A stretch of 64,000 bases of DNA from Hyphomicrobiales bacterium (GTDB lineage: Bacteria > Pseudomonadota > Alphaproteobacteria > Rhizobiales > JAJFHR01). Under the pieces are notes generated by a model. The model was not told the origin of the DNA and did no database searches. It worked only from the letters and a program-made list of their open reading frames with translations. The stretch lies in the NCBI GenBank assembly GCA_021775475.1, contig JAJFHS010000039.1, forward strand, positions 1-64,000, given 5' to 3'. Shown here piece after piece: positions 34,907 through 44,041 of this stretch. Numbering within the stretch: position 1 is the stretch's first letter; each line of letters begins with the position of its first letter. The translations under genes were made by a program, and so were the position numbers.

Positions 34907-36493
34907 ATGACCACGCGCCTTATCCGCCGCGCCCTGTTATCTGTCTCCGACAAGACCGGCCTGATTGAATTTGCTCAAACACTTGTTGAGTTTGATATTG
35001 AACTGGTCTCAACCGGCGGCACGGCAGCTACACTTAGCACCGCCGGATTGCCGGTACGTGATGTATCGGAATTGACCGGGTTTCCTGAAATGATGGATGG
35101 CCGCGTCAAAACCCTTCACCCCATCGTCCATGGCGGGCTTTTGTCGGTGCGCGATAATCCTCAGCATCAACAGGCGCAAGTTGATCATAATATCGGTGAC
35201 ATCGATTTACTGGTGGTCAACCTCTATCCTTTTGAAGCAACTGTTGCCAAAGGAGCCGACCGTGCCACCTGTATTGAAAATATCGATATCGGCGGCCCGG
35301 CGATGATCCGCTCAGCGGCCAAAAACCATCGTGATGTTACCGTCATTGTTGATGTTGAAGATTATGATGCTGTTGCAGCTGAGCTCAAACAAAACAAGGG
35401 TGCAACCTCTTATGAACTGCGCCAGCAACTTGCCGCCACGGCATATGCGCGAACGGCAGCCTATGACACCGCCATTTCAACCTGGTTTGCGCAGGATCAG
35501 GAAATCAAAGCACCCCGGCGCCAAAGCTTTAGCGGCACACTGGTACAAAGCCTGCGCTATGGCGAAAACCCGCACCAGGACGCACAATTTTATCATGGTG
35601 GTCAGGCGCGCGAAGGTGTCGCCACCGCCCAACAGGTTCAGGGCAAGGAGCTTAGCTTCAACAATATCAACGATACCGATGCAGCCTTTGAGTGTGTGAG
35701 TGAGTTTAGCGCCAAGACCCACGCCGCCATCGCCATCATAAAACACGCCAACCCTTGTGGCGTTGCCTTGGGCGATACCTTAACCGACGCTTATCGCTCT
35801 GCTCTGCGCTGCGATCCCACCAGCGCCTTTGGCGGTATTGTCGCTCTCAATCGGCCAATCGATGCCTTAACAGCCGAAGAAATCACAAAAGTTTTTACCG
35901 AAGTCATTATCGCCCCCGGCGCTGATGAAGATGCCCTTGCTATTATTGCCGCAAAGAAAAACTTGCGCCTGCTGTTGACCCGCAACCTCGCTGACCCCAC
36001 AGCTGCAGGTGTTAATGTGCGCTCGGTTGCCGGTGGCTATCTGGTTCAATCGCGCGATGCCGGTATTGTTGATGCCAAAGACCTCAAGGTGGTAACAAAA
36101 CGGGCACCAACTCAAACAGAGCTGGCCGATATGACCTTCGCCTTTAAGGTCGCCAAACATGTCAAATCAAATGCCATCATCTATGTAAAAGACCTCGCCA
36201 CAGTGGGTATTGGTGCGGGACAGATGAGCCGGGTTGATTCGGCCCGCATCGCCGCCCACAAGGCCGCAGATGCAGCTTATGCCGATAATCTCCCCGACAG
36301 TCTCGCCAAAGGGTCGGTGGTTGCGTCCGACGCTTTCTTTCCGTTTGCCGATGGCTTGTTGACCGCCATCGAAGCCGGAGCCACCGCGGTTATTCAACCC
36401 GGCGGTTCCATGCGTGATGATGAAGTGATAGCTGCTGCAGATGACGCCGGAATTGCCATGGTCTTTACTGGAATGCGCCACTTCAGGCACTAA
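34907..36493 (+). CDS. purH: Bifunctional AICAR formyltransferase / IMP cyclohydrolase
   Basis: Catalyses the last two steps of IMP synthesis. The 528 residues comprise an N-terminal IMP cyclohydrolase domain (about 1-190; [27 protein letters not shown]) and a C-terminal formyltransferase domain with RYGENPHQ near 218 and [11 protein letters not shown] near 279, whose Lys-His pair is catalytic. It needs 10-formyl-THF, supplied by FolD. Full length and intact. Convergent with the lipid A acyltransferase gene, with only 10 bp between the stops. Confidence 0.97.
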   Translation: MTTRLIRRALLSVSDKTGLIEFAQTLVEFDIELVSTGGTAATLSTAGLPVRDVSELTGFPEMMDGRVKTLHPIVHGGLLSVRDNPQHQQAQVDHNIGDIDLLVVNLYPFEATVAKGADRATCIENIDIGGPAMIRSAAKNHRDVTVIVDVEDYDAVAAELKQNKGATSYELRQQLAATAYARTAAYDTAISTWFAQDQEIKAPRRQSFSGTLVQSLRYGENPHQDAQFYHGGQAREGVATAQQVQGKELSFNNINDTDAAFECVSEFSAKTHAAIAIIKHANPCGVALGDTLTDAYRSALRCDPTSAFGGIVALNRPIDALTAEEITKVFTEVIIAPGADEDALAIIAAKKNLRLLLTRNLADPTAAGVNVRSVAGGYLVQSRDAGIVDAKDLKVVTKRAPTQTELADMTFAFKVAKHVKSNAIIYVKDLATVGIGAGQMSRVDSARIAAHKAADAAYADNLPDSLAKGSVVASDAFFPFADGLLTAIEAGATAVIQPGGSMRDDEVIAAADDAGIAMVFTGMRHFRH

Positions 36494-36503
36494 AGTCTGT
36501 GCC

Positions 36504-37436
36504 CTATTTTGCCCAGCGGCGGTGGACCCATAACCATTGTTCCGGGTATTCACGCACCCAGTCTTCAACCACCTGAGTGACCGCGATGACGGTTTGTCTG
36601 GCGTCAATTCGGCCTTCAGCGTCCCGGGGCAGATTGATTTCATCGGTGATTTCCAAACGAAACCGCCCCTCAGGCAACCGAATGACGCGGGCACCATGGA
36701 CGACACAATCAAATTCGCGCGCCAGTTTGCCAATCAACGGATTGGTTTTGGCGGGATGGCTAAAAAAAGGAATTTCTATATTGCTGCGCGATCTCAACTT
36801 GTGATCAACCAGAATGCCGAGGCGGCCACCGTGTTCTAGGACCGACATCATCTTCAATGCCGAACCGGGCCCAGAGGGGATCAGTTCTCCCATCATTTTT
36901 GATCGTATCTGCAAAATGCGTTTTGCAATAAACGGATTGTTCGGCGTGCGGTAAAGTGCTGCGATGTCGAGCCCATAGTTTTTGGCGCCAATCGGCAGCA
37001 ATTCCCAATTGGCCAGGTGGCCAGTGAAGATGATGGCGGGTCTTTTTTCCTCATTCAGTTTTTTGAAATTTTCCGCACCCGCTATTTCAATCCTGCCATT
37101 ATCAGGGTTGTCATGGTCGTAGTCAAAAAGCGTATCGAGATAAATATACTCAATCGAAGTCCGCGCCAGATTATCCCACATCATAGACAGGATTTGCCGA
37201 CGTTCAGCTTTGGTCTTTTCTGGAAAGGTCAATTCGAGATTTTTCATAGCCGTGCGATGGCGCGGCAGCACCGGCCCCATATTGCGCAAGACAGCGGCGA
37301 CAGATCCGGTTGCATATTCCACAGGAATCAACCGGAATATAAAGAACAAAGCTAACACGAGTTGGGCCTGCAACCACCATATGACGGTACGGGGCCCGCG
37401 CAGGTATTTGCGATTCCTTTTAAGAAATGCAGACAT
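36504..37436 (-). CDS. Lipid A late acyltransferase (LpxXL/LpxL family)
   Basis: A 310-residue membrane-anchored acyltransferase of the HtrB/LpxL family. A hydrophobic segment lies near residues 22-40, and FTGHLANWELLP near 135 holds the conserved His-X4-Glu active site. As the last gene of an acpXL cluster it is best read as LpxXL, which transfers the very-long-chain (about C28) acyl group from AcpXL to lipid A at the inner membrane. General LpxL function is secure; chain-length specificity is inferred from context. Confidence 0.9.
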   Translation of the reverse strand: MSAFLKRNRKYLRGPRTVIWWLQAQLVLALFFIFRLIPVEYATGSVAAVLRNMGPVLPRHRTAMKNLELTFPEKTKAERRQILSMMWDNLARTSIEYIYLDTLFDYDHDNPDNGRIEIAGAENFKKLNEEKRPAIIFTGHLANWELLPIGAKNYGLDIAALYRTPNNPFIAKRILQIRSKMMGELIPSGPGSALKMMSVLEHGGRLGILVDHKLRSRSNIEIPFFSHPAKTNPLIGKLAREFDCVVHGARVIRLPEGRFRLEITDEINLPRDAEGRIDARQTVIAVTQVVEDWVREYPEQWLWVHRRWAK

Positions 37437-37438
37437 AA

Positions 37439-38464
37439 TTATAACGTAACGATGATTTTGCCGAAAACCTTGCGATCTTCCAGGCGCTGCAGGCCGATCT
37501 CAATCTCGTCGAGACTGATACATGTGTCGATCACCGGATTAATAGTCTTATCGGCCATCTTGTCGAGTACGGTCTTGATATTACCGAGAGTGCAGCCAAA
37601 ACTACCAAAAATGTGCAACTGCTGCTGAAACAACTGATGCAGGTTCATCTCCGCCATAATGCCGGTGGTTGAACCACAAGTGACCAGTCGCCCGCCGCGT
37701 TTCAGCACAAACATGCTGCCCGCCCAGGTATCAACGCCCACGTGTTCGAAAACAACATCGATGCCTTTTTTCTTTGTCAACTTTCTGATCACACCTTCAA
37801 AGCGGTCCTCTTTATAATTGATGACGTGATCGGCACCAAGTTTGAGTGCTGCTTCGATTTTCTCGTCGCTGCCCACGGTAGTGATCACCGTGGCACCAAT
37901 GGATTTCGCCATTTGAATGGCGGCTGAACCAATACCGCTGCCGCCAGCATGAACAAGAATAATCTCGCCTTGTTTCAGTTTTGCATTGTCAAACAACATA
38001 TGCTCAACGCATCCGAATGTAACCGGTGCACACGCTGCTGCAATAGCATCAACGCCGCGAGGCGCGCCAACCACCAGGCGGGCGGGAATATTTATCAATT
38101 CCTGGGCAAAACCATCAATATGAAACCCATAGATACCCTGCACATCTTCGCAAAAGTTATCCCGTCCCTCAACGCAACCGGCACAGGTTCCGCAGGTTTT
38201 TGCACCGTACAAAGAAACGATTTGCCCCTTAGACAACCCGGTCACATTCTTGCCGCAGGCTACAATTTCTCCGGCAGCTTCCGCCCCGGCAACAATCGGC
38301 AGCTTGCGTTTGGCAAAGGCCATACCGCGCCAGCCCCAGACATCAATATGATTGAGTGCAACAGCGCGCAAACGCACCTGAACTTCATCATCTGCCGGCG
38401 CACCAGGAGCATCAACCTCAATCACGCCCACATCACGAGCCCCTTTAATCACCAGTGCGCGCAT
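37439..38464 (-). CDS. Zinc-binding medium-chain dehydrogenase/reductase (adh2XL-like)
   Basis: A 341-residue MDR protein. The N-terminal half has GAEAAGEIVACG near 60 and a structural zinc lobe with four cysteines (CGTCAGCVEGRDNFC, about 91-105). The nucleotide domain has VHAGGSGIGSAAIQMAK near 170. An equivalent gene occurs at this place in rhizobial acpXL clusters. In a fatty-acid elongation cluster the likely role is the enoyl-ACP reduction step, but a true alcohol dehydrogenase role is not excluded. Its start overlaps the SDR stop by one base. Confidence 0.85.
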   Translation of the reverse strand: MRALVIKGARDVGVIEVDAPGAPADDEVQVRLRAVALNHIDVWGWRGMAFAKRKLPIVAGAEAAGEIVACGKNVTGLSKGQIVSLYGAKTCGTCAGCVEGRDNFCEDVQGIYGFHIDGFAQELINIPARLVVGAPRGVDAIAAACAPVTFGCVEHMLFDNAKLKQGEIILVHAGGSGIGSAAIQMAKSIGATVITTVGSDEKIEAALKLGADHVINYKEDRFEGVIRKLTKKKGIDVVFEHVGVDTWAGSMFVLKRGGRLVTCGSTTGIMAEMNLHQLFQQQLHIFGSFGCTLGNIKTVLDKMADKTINPVIDTCISLDEIEIGLQRLEDRKVFGKIIVTL

Positions 38465-39231
38465 CAGCGTTTTCCTCCAAGACCGGCCATCAGCCCGCCA
38501 TCTATCGGCAGCAGACTTCCGGTTACGTAAGCAGCTTGTGGTGACAACAGATATTGCACCAGCCCGGCAATTTCATCGGCTTGGGCATATCTGCCCGCGG
38601 GAATTTGTTTTTCAATTTTTTCGCGGTATGCCGCATAATTGCTCAAAAGATCGGTGTCGACAAACCCCGGAGCAATGGTATTGGCGGTGACACCCTTGGG
38701 CGCTAACTCAATCGCCAGGGTACGCAGGTAACTTAAAGCTGCCCCTTTGGTCGCTGCATAGATTGAATTCCCGGTAGAGCCACGCAAGGCAACAACCGAG
38801 CCGATATTGACAATCCTGCCTGAACGCGCCCGCGTCATCGGGCGCACCAGAGCTGTGATCAACCGGGTGAGCGACCAGAAATTCACCTGCATAATGGCCT
38901 CGGCCCGGTCCTGATCCACAAGTGCTGCCAACGTGTCATACGATTGACCGGCATTATGCACAAAGGCATAGAATGTATCCTGCTCTGACAATTGCTCGGC
39001 AAACACATCAACCGCAGCACGTTCGCCCAGATCGACTTTATGAGCAGCAAAATTTTGCCCTTTGTATGCATTCTTCAGCTCTTGCAAGAGAGATTGGGCT
39101 CGTTCGTCAGATGAATGATAGACAAACTGGACATCATAACCGCTGGCCCCAAGACTGCGCACAATAGCACTGCCTATTCCGCGGGCTCCCCCCGTAACCA
39201 GAACGCGCTTAGTGTTATTTGAATTGCTCAC
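38464..39231 (-). CDS. 3-oxoacyl-ACP reductase (FabG-like SDR)
   Basis: A 255-residue SDR with VLVTGGARGIGSAIVRSL at the N-terminus, the NAG motif near 93, a catalytic Ser in GSVVALRG and YAATKGAALSY near 160. The C-terminus (YLLSPQAAYVTGSLLPIDGG) is the FabG hallmark. GTG at 39231 has CCGGAG eight bases upstream; an in-frame ATG at 39282 inside fabF is less likely. The gene supplies the ketoreductase step of the cluster's elongation cycle. I do not recall it in the rhizobial acpXL cluster. Confidence 0.88.
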   Translation of the reverse strand: MSNSNNTKRVLVTGGARGIGSAIVRSLGASGYDVQFVYHSSDERAQSLLQELKNAYKGQNFAAHKVDLGERAAVDVFAEQLSEQDTFYAFVHNAGQSYDTLAALVDQDRAEAIMQVNFWSLTRLITALVRPMTRARSGRIVNIGSVVALRGSTGNSIYAATKGAALSYLRTLAIELAPKGVTANTIAPGFVDTDLLSNYAAYREKIEKQIPAGRYAQADEIAGLVQYLLSPQAAYVTGSLLPIDGGLMAGLGGKR

Positions 39232-39251
39232 TAAAAAAATCTCCGGAAAAA

Positions 39252-40535
39252 TCAGGCAGGCTCCGCTGCCAGCACCAGACATACATTCTGCCCGCCAAAC
39301 CCAAATGAATCAGACAGCACCATACTAACATTGGCCGCCCGGCTTTTATTTGGCACGATGTCGAGTTCAATATCGGGATCGGGCATATCATAATTGATTG
39401 TTGGCGGCACAATATTATTTTGAATGGTAAGAAAAGAAAACGCAGCTTCAATCGCACCAGCAGCTGTCAATGTATGGCCGATCATGGATTTATTGGAGCT
39501 GATCGGAATGTTGGTAAGCCGATCACCAAAAACAGCTTTCAGGGACAGATATTCCATCTTGTCATTTTCCGGCGTGCTGGTTCCGTGTGCATTGATGTAA
39601 TCGATCTCATCTATGCCAACGCCCGCATCATCGAGCGTATTTTGAATGGCACCGATATTGGCAGAGCCGTCAGGTTTTGAGCGCGTCCGGTGAAAATTAT
39701 CGGCACGTTCGCCACACCCGCGCATCACACCGAGTATTTCAGCACCACGCGCGCGGGCATTTTCGTATGTTTCAAACACAAAAGCAGCCGAGCCTTCCGA
39801 CATAACAAAGCCGTCGCGGTTTTTGGAAAAAGGCTTTGATGCTTTTTCCGGTAAATCATTTTGGGTGGAAAGCGCTGATAGCAGTGAAAATCTCACCAAT
39901 CCTTCGACAGTAACCGATCCATCGGTGCCAATGCACAAGGCAACTTGCGTATCTCCGCGGCGAATGGCTTCAACGCCAAGCTGAATGGCTGAGGCACCTG
40001 ATGCGCAAGCCGTGGAAAGTGAAATAGGCAAGCCCCGGGTCCCCAACTTGTCAGCAAGCTCATCGCCCACTCCGCCATATTGATAAAGGCCATAAAGCTC
40101 GTTGAATTTTCCCGAGCGTGCCGCTTTCAACAAGCGCTCATAACCTGCCGCATTATCATCGCTGGCATGGGTGTACAGCGCTTTTCGATGGGTCCATTCC
40201 AAAGTGGCCGGAGGGGTTGCCAGAAAAAGCGGACCGGGAAATGATCCCGGCGTGCCAATATTTGCCTGAGCAATGGCCTCAACTGCAGACTCAATCGCCA
40301 GCGCCAGCGCCCGCGCCTGGCCCGACAAATGTGCCATATCTCCAGTATCAACGGTTCCGGCAATTTTTGTGTTGAGGCCCTCAGTGGAAAACCGGGTTAT
40401 TTTCGAAATACCACTGGTGCCATTAACAAGCTCACGCCAGTTATCCTGTCTGCCGCGTCCCAGAGGTGTTACCAGACCAAAACCGGTGAGAACGACAACC
40501 GGGCGTCCTTTATCGTCAAGCAATTCCTGGCTCAT
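39252..40535 (-). CDS. Beta-ketoacyl-ACP synthase (FabF1XL-like, catalytic)
   Basis: A 427-residue KAS II-type condensing enzyme. The full triad is present: Cys177 in STACASGAS, His317 in NAHGTSTPE and His354 in SNKSMIGHTLTAAG. It should elongate acyl chains on AcpXL during synthesis of the long acyl group of lipid A. It lies 35 bp after the second, degenerate ketosynthase gene; the two probably form a heterodimer like the KS/chain-length-factor pairs of type II polyketide systems (inference). Confidence 0.93.
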   Translation of the reverse strand: MSQELLDDKGRPVVVLTGFGLVTPLGRGRQDNWRELVNGTSGISKITRFSTEGLNTKIAGTVDTGDMAHLSGQARALALAIESAVEAIAQANIGTPGSFPGPLFLATPPATLEWTHRKALYTHASDDNAAGYERLLKAARSGKFNELYGLYQYGGVGDELADKLGTRGLPISLSTACASGASAIQLGVEAIRRGDTQVALCIGTDGSVTVEGLVRFSLLSALSTQNDLPEKASKPFSKNRDGFVMSEGSAAFVFETYENARARGAEILGVMRGCGERADNFHRTRSKPDGSANIGAIQNTLDDAGVGIDEIDYINAHGTSTPENDKMEYLSLKAVFGDRLTNIPISSNKSMIGHTLTAAGAIEAAFSFLTIQNNIVPPTINYDMPDPDIELDIVPNKSRAANVSMVLSDSFGFGGQNVCLVLAAEPA

Positions 40536-40570
40536 GTATCAGTCTCCATCCACGGCATAATCATTGGATA

Positions 40571-41782
40571 TTAGGATATTTTCTCGACAAGTGCCATTCC
40601 TTCACCAGAAAACGCCCCCCAAGTTGTAACTATAACCTGTTCAGCGTTGTTTGACGTGATCTGTTCTGCGCCAGACGTATCAAAGGGATCATAAAATTGA
40701 CCTTTTGACGCAGCCAGCGCACCCAGCACCAACCCGGCTGGAAAATGCGCTTCAACTGACTGGCCCAACACTGAGCCAAATCCGCGCAAGGCAACCTCAT
40801 AACCACTGTCATTCAGGTCAGCCACCAACGCCAGTTCGTGACGTGTCACAGCCTCTATACCGCACGCACCGCTTAAATATGCCAGAGACCCGGGAGAAAT
40901 ATCATTGCTCAGAGCGTCGAATTGCTGTCTGGCTGCAGTCTGATTGTCTATTCTATTGCTACGCCCCGATACAATTGCCGAAAGCCTAGCATAAGGCTTT
41001 GCGCCACGGGCCATCGCATGGCGTTTTGATTCGAGCACCAAAAAGGCACTGGCGCTGCCCAGAACCATACCGCCGCCAGCTGATTGACGTTGCCACAGGC
41101 GCGCATAGGTATCGGTCAGAAGAGTGCTGCCAACATCGAGTTGCAGAAGCATATCTTCACGTTCGGCATTAAACGCACCGCCAACCAGAAAAAGCTCACC
41201 CTGCTGGCCCTGAATGCGCCGCGCAGCGACTTCTACGGCCGAAAATCCGGCCATTTCCTCGCCCATAAATGTACGCGAAGATCCAATAACGCCATGCACA
41301 ATCGAGATGTTACCGGCAAGTAAATTGGACAGTTCGGACAGAAAGTGGGTCGGGCGTAAATCATTCATAAGAATTTCATTGCGCGCCTCTTCACCACCTG
41401 AAGGCTTGCCCGCCGTTTCCAGTAGAGAGGCATCAACACCCATGTCACGCTCACCGCCACCGGCAGCAACAATCATATTGGTTTTTGACAACAATTCTTC
41501 ATTGCCGGAAATTCCGGCATCATCCAGCGCCATGCCGGCGGTATAAGTCCCCAGCTTTTGCCACTTGCCCATCTGTCGCAAATCAGAACGGCCGGAAATT
41601 TGTTTGGTAAAATCGAGTTCCACCAGCGGATGAACCGGATAAGGGCTGAAGGCTTCATTTTCTATAACCGGCTCTATGCTGCCACCGGACCCAAGCTTTT
41701 GCCAGTGCTCTTCACAGCCTTCACCTAAAGAACTGACCAGCCCTAACCCGGTAATCCAAACCTCATTATCATCATCAGCCAT
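40571..41782 (-). CDS. Ketosynthase-fold protein lacking the catalytic triad (FabF2XL-like)
   Basis: A 403-residue thiolase-fold protein with the N-terminal VWITGLGLVSSLG of ketosynthases. The nucleophile region reads GSSRTFMGEEMAGFSAVEVA, with a glutamate (about 176) where the catalytic Cys should be. The HGT motif is replaced by YLSGACGIEAVTRHE, and the last His motif is also absent (SVLGQSVEAHFPAG). It therefore cannot condense by the normal mechanism and looks like a chain-length-factor-type partner of the adjacent active synthase. Position matches FabF2XL of rhizobia. Confidence 0.85.
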   Translation of the reverse strand: MADDDNEVWITGLGLVSSLGEGCEEHWQKLGSGGSIEPVIENEAFSPYPVHPLVELDFTKQISGRSDLRQMGKWQKLGTYTAGMALDDAGISGNEELLSKTNMIVAAGGGERDMGVDASLLETAGKPSGGEEARNEILMNDLRPTHFLSELSNLLAGNISIVHGVIGSSRTFMGEEMAGFSAVEVAARRIQGQQGELFLVGGAFNAEREDMLLQLDVGSTLLTDTYARLWQRQSAGGGMVLGSASAFLVLESKRHAMARGAKPYARLSAIVSGRSNRIDNQTAARQQFDALSNDISPGSLAYLSGACGIEAVTRHELALVADLNDSGYEVALRGFGSVLGQSVEAHFPAGLVLGALAASKGQFYDPFDTSGAEQITSNNAEQVIVTTWGAFSGEGMALVEKIS

Positions 41783-41786
41783 AATT

Positions 41787-42248
41787 TCAACCTGCCTTCA
41801 TCAGGCCGATTTTTTCAGCCTGCGCCCGCATGTGATTTTCCAGATCTTTTGTTGGAAATGCCATTGTGCGCAACGTTAATTGAGCATCACATATCTTTTT
41901 GCCATCATGGTCAATATGGGCTTTAGTAACAGTAAAACCGGAACCTTCATGGATCAGTTGAGCGGTGATTGTTAAATCTGTATCCGGGGAGACAAACGAT
42001 CTCATTTTTGCGTCCTTGACGCTCGCCAGAAAAGGCATCGAGGTGTAATCGTTGAGCGCAATGATCAGATAACCTGACGCCTGCGCCATGGTCTCGATTA
42101 ATAATACGCCTGGCACCAGCGGATGACCGGGAAAATGCCCTTCAAACACCGGGCTTTGTTTTGGTACATGCGCGCGAGCAGTTATCCGCGCCTCATGCGC
42201 ATCCAGCGCCTCAATGCTATCAATCATCTGAAAATATTCAAGGCGCAT
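41787..42248 (-). CDS. 3-hydroxyacyl-ACP dehydratase (FabZ-like)
   Basis: A 153-residue hotdog-fold protein with the FabZ active-site segment FEGHFPGHPLVPGVLLIETMAQ near 37-60 (His and Glu catalytic pair). It has the extended N- and C-termini of the FabZXL type. It dehydrates 3-hydroxyacyl-AcpXL. Four bases separate its stop from the FabF2-like start, and 15 bp separate it from the ACP gene, so the operon is tightly packed. Confidence 0.92.
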   Translation of the reverse strand: MRLEYFQMIDSIEALDAHEARITARAHVPKQSPVFEGHFPGHPLVPGVLLIETMAQASGYLIIALNDYTSMPFLASVKDAKMRSFVSPDTDLTITAQLIHEGSGFTVTKAHIDHDGKKICDAQLTLRTMAFPTKDLENHMRAQAEKIGLMKAG

Positions 42249-42263
42249 TCGTTTTGGCGGCTC

Positions 42264-42548
42264 TCAGCTTTTCTGCGCGTCGGCTACCAGATCATCAATC
42301 CGCGCACAAAGGTTTTTCAGGAGAAAGTAATCCTCAACATTGGCATTGCCAGCCTGCAATTCCTCTGACCAGGCGGCCAGGGGGATTTTGATTCCGAATG
42401 ACTTGTCAATGGCAAACGCAATATCGAGAAAATCCAGGCTGTCTATCCCCAGATCCTCCATAGCGTTGCTTTCCGGCGTAATTTCTTCTAACGGGATATC
42501 GCATGTGGTGGAGATAATATCTGCGACAGTTTCGAACGTACTCGACAT
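42264..42548 (-). CDS. acpXL: Acyl carrier protein AcpXL
   Basis: A 94-residue carrier protein. The phosphopantetheine attachment site is the Ser in [13 protein letters not shown] near residue 37, and the length and the DSLDF (instead of DSLD/EL) form match AcpXL, the special ACP for the 27-hydroxyoctacosanoate-type chain of lipid A. It is the first gene of the seven-gene cluster running down to 36504. A TTGACA lies close upstream on the minus strand (about 42571-42576), but I cannot place a -10 box. Confidence 0.92.
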   Translation of the reverse strand: MSSTFETVADIISTTCDIPLEEITPESNAMEDLGIDSLDFLDIAFAIDKSFGIKIPLAAWSEELQAGNANVEDYFLLKNLCARIDDLVADAQKS

Positions 42549-42710
42549 TGATTTTCCGTTTAATTTTAATTGTCAACCCGCCTTAAGTGGCACGAAAATC
42601 AGCCTCAGGCAATCATTTTCTCCCTCATAATCGACGGTTACATAACACCTGGCTGATTAGAGAAAACTGTTCTTGTCGACTAAAACTATATGATTGCAAG
42701 GTGTTAAATT

Positions 42711-43079
42711 TCATCCGCCGCGTGATTTGCCTTCATCTTCGAGTTTTTGCAGATATGCAGCCCAGATTTGGTCGTATTCAATGCCAAGCTTGTGAAGATA
42801 ATCCCATGAATAAATTCCGGAAGAATGGCGGTCGGTAAACTGGATTTTTACGGCATAATTCCCCACCGGCTCGACGTTTAATATCTTAACCAGAACCTTT
42901 CCCGCTATTGTGACTTCTTGCCCCGGGCCATGACCCTTAACCTCGGCACTGGGGCTTTCCACCCGCAGATATTCGGCCGACAAATCAAAACTCTCACCGG
43001 TATCAAAACTGACGGCAAGAGTATCGCCCTTATCACGCACTCGCAGTTCAGTTGGCCAGGCTTTAATATCAGTGTTCAT
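42711..43079 (-). CDS. DUF971 domain protein
   Basis: A 122-residue protein of the DUF971 (gamma-butyrobetaine-hydroxylase-like N-terminal) family. [21 protein letters not shown] at the start, [15 protein letters not shown] in the middle and [11 protein letters not shown] near residue 92 are its signatures. Proteins like this are linked to iron-sulfur cluster handling and to Mrp in other bacteria; exact function unknown. It overlaps the Trm112 gene by 4 nt. Confidence 0.87.
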   Translation of the reverse strand: MNTDIKAWPTELRVRDKGDTLAVSFDTGESFDLSAEYLRVESPSAEVKGHGPGQEVTIAGKVLVKILNVEPVGNYAVKIQFTDRHSSGIYSWDYLHKLGIEYDQIWAAYLQKLEDEGKSRGG

Positions 43080-43321
43080 TTTTGTTCCTCGTCCAAAGAG
43101 CGGGCTTCTTCCGCCAACATTATGGGAATTCCATCGCGAATTGGATACGCCAGCCTGGCAGCAGGACTGATAAGCTCGTGGCGCTCACTATTATATTCAA
43201 GCGGCTGCTTTGTCACCGGACAAACCAGAATTTCCAACAACTTGGGATCAACGCGATTGATTGTCGACCCATCCCTGGTGGCAGGCTTGGCAGCCTTTGC
43301 TTTATCCGGTTTTTTGCTCAT
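43076..43321 (-). CDS. Trm112 family protein
   Basis: An 81-residue protein with [19 protein letters not shown]...[13 protein letters not shown], the Trm112/YcaR motif. Unlike zinc-binding relatives only one Cys is obvious. Trm112 proteins activate methyltransferases in eukaryotes and archaea; bacterial ones are thought to be small partner proteins. It is in an operon with the Lon-like and DUF971 genes. Confidence 0.9.
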   Translation of the reverse strand: MSKKPDKAKAAKPATRDGSTINRVDPKLLEILVCPVTKQPLEYNSERHELISPAARLAYPIRDGIPIMLAEEARSLDEEQK

Positions 43322-43340
43322 TTACGTTCTCACTAATGGT

Positions 43341-44030
43341 CTATTGCAGGGTTTTATCTGTATCATCGGTAGTCTGGGCCAGCTCCATTTCGGTCAGGGC
43401 AATCAATATATCGGCCCTGGTTTTAAGGTCTTGGGCTTCCAGCAGCGCCTGTTTTTCCTGGGGGCCATAAGGTGACATGATGCACAGGGAATTAACCAGA
43501 GTTTCGTTGGATGATTTGTGAACCGAATCCCAATCCGCTTCAAGGCCATGGATAGAAAGATAGTTTTTGAATGTCGACAGTAACACCTCGCGATTGACAT
43601 CTTCTTCGCCAATGCCGGGGGTGAAGTCGTCAATGTAAGGCTCGCAATCAATCTGGCACATGCGATAGGCATAGGGGCACTCAAGCTCCTTGATGACTTT
43701 GAAGCGGGCAATGCCCGACAGGGTGATTAAAATGCGGCCATCGCCGGTTTCCGTATATGATGTGATACGCCCCACACACCCGACTTTGGCAGTTTCGGGA
43801 CGCAGATCAGCGTCACTTTGCCTGGCAATATCGGCTTCGCTGGCTGGTTGTATCATACCTATCAGTCGATCAGCCGACATTGAATCGTTGACCATCTCCA
43901 GATAACGCGGCTCAAAAATTACCAGCGGCAGCTGTCCGCGCGGCAACAACAGCGCTCCGCCCAGCGGAAAGATCGGCACAGTTGTGGGTATATCCGTTGG
44001 TGATTTGTAGTTTTGAGAAAGATAGGGCAC
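43341..44030 (-). CDS. LON peptidase substrate-binding-domain protein
   Basis: A 229-residue protein made only of the Lon N-terminal domain: VPIFPLGGALLLPRGQLPLVIFEPRYLEM near residue 20, and the CVGRITSYTETGDGRILITLSGIARF segment near 85. No ATPase or protease domain follows. Such proteins may recognise substrates for degradation but have no proven role. The start is GTG, with AGGGAG five bases upstream. It lies 11 bp after the thioredoxin-TPR gene. Confidence 0.9.
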   Translation of the reverse strand: MPYLSQNYKSPTDIPTTVPIFPLGGALLLPRGQLPLVIFEPRYLEMVNDSMSADRLIGMIQPASEADIARQSDADLRPETAKVGCVGRITSYTETGDGRILITLSGIARFKVIKELECPYAYRMCQIDCEPYIDDFTPGIGEEDVNREVLLSTFKNYLSIHGLEADWDSVHKSSNETLVNSLCIMSPYGPQEKQALLEAQDLKTRADILIALTEMELAQTTDDTDKTLQ

Positions 44031-44041
44031 GGCACTCCCTT

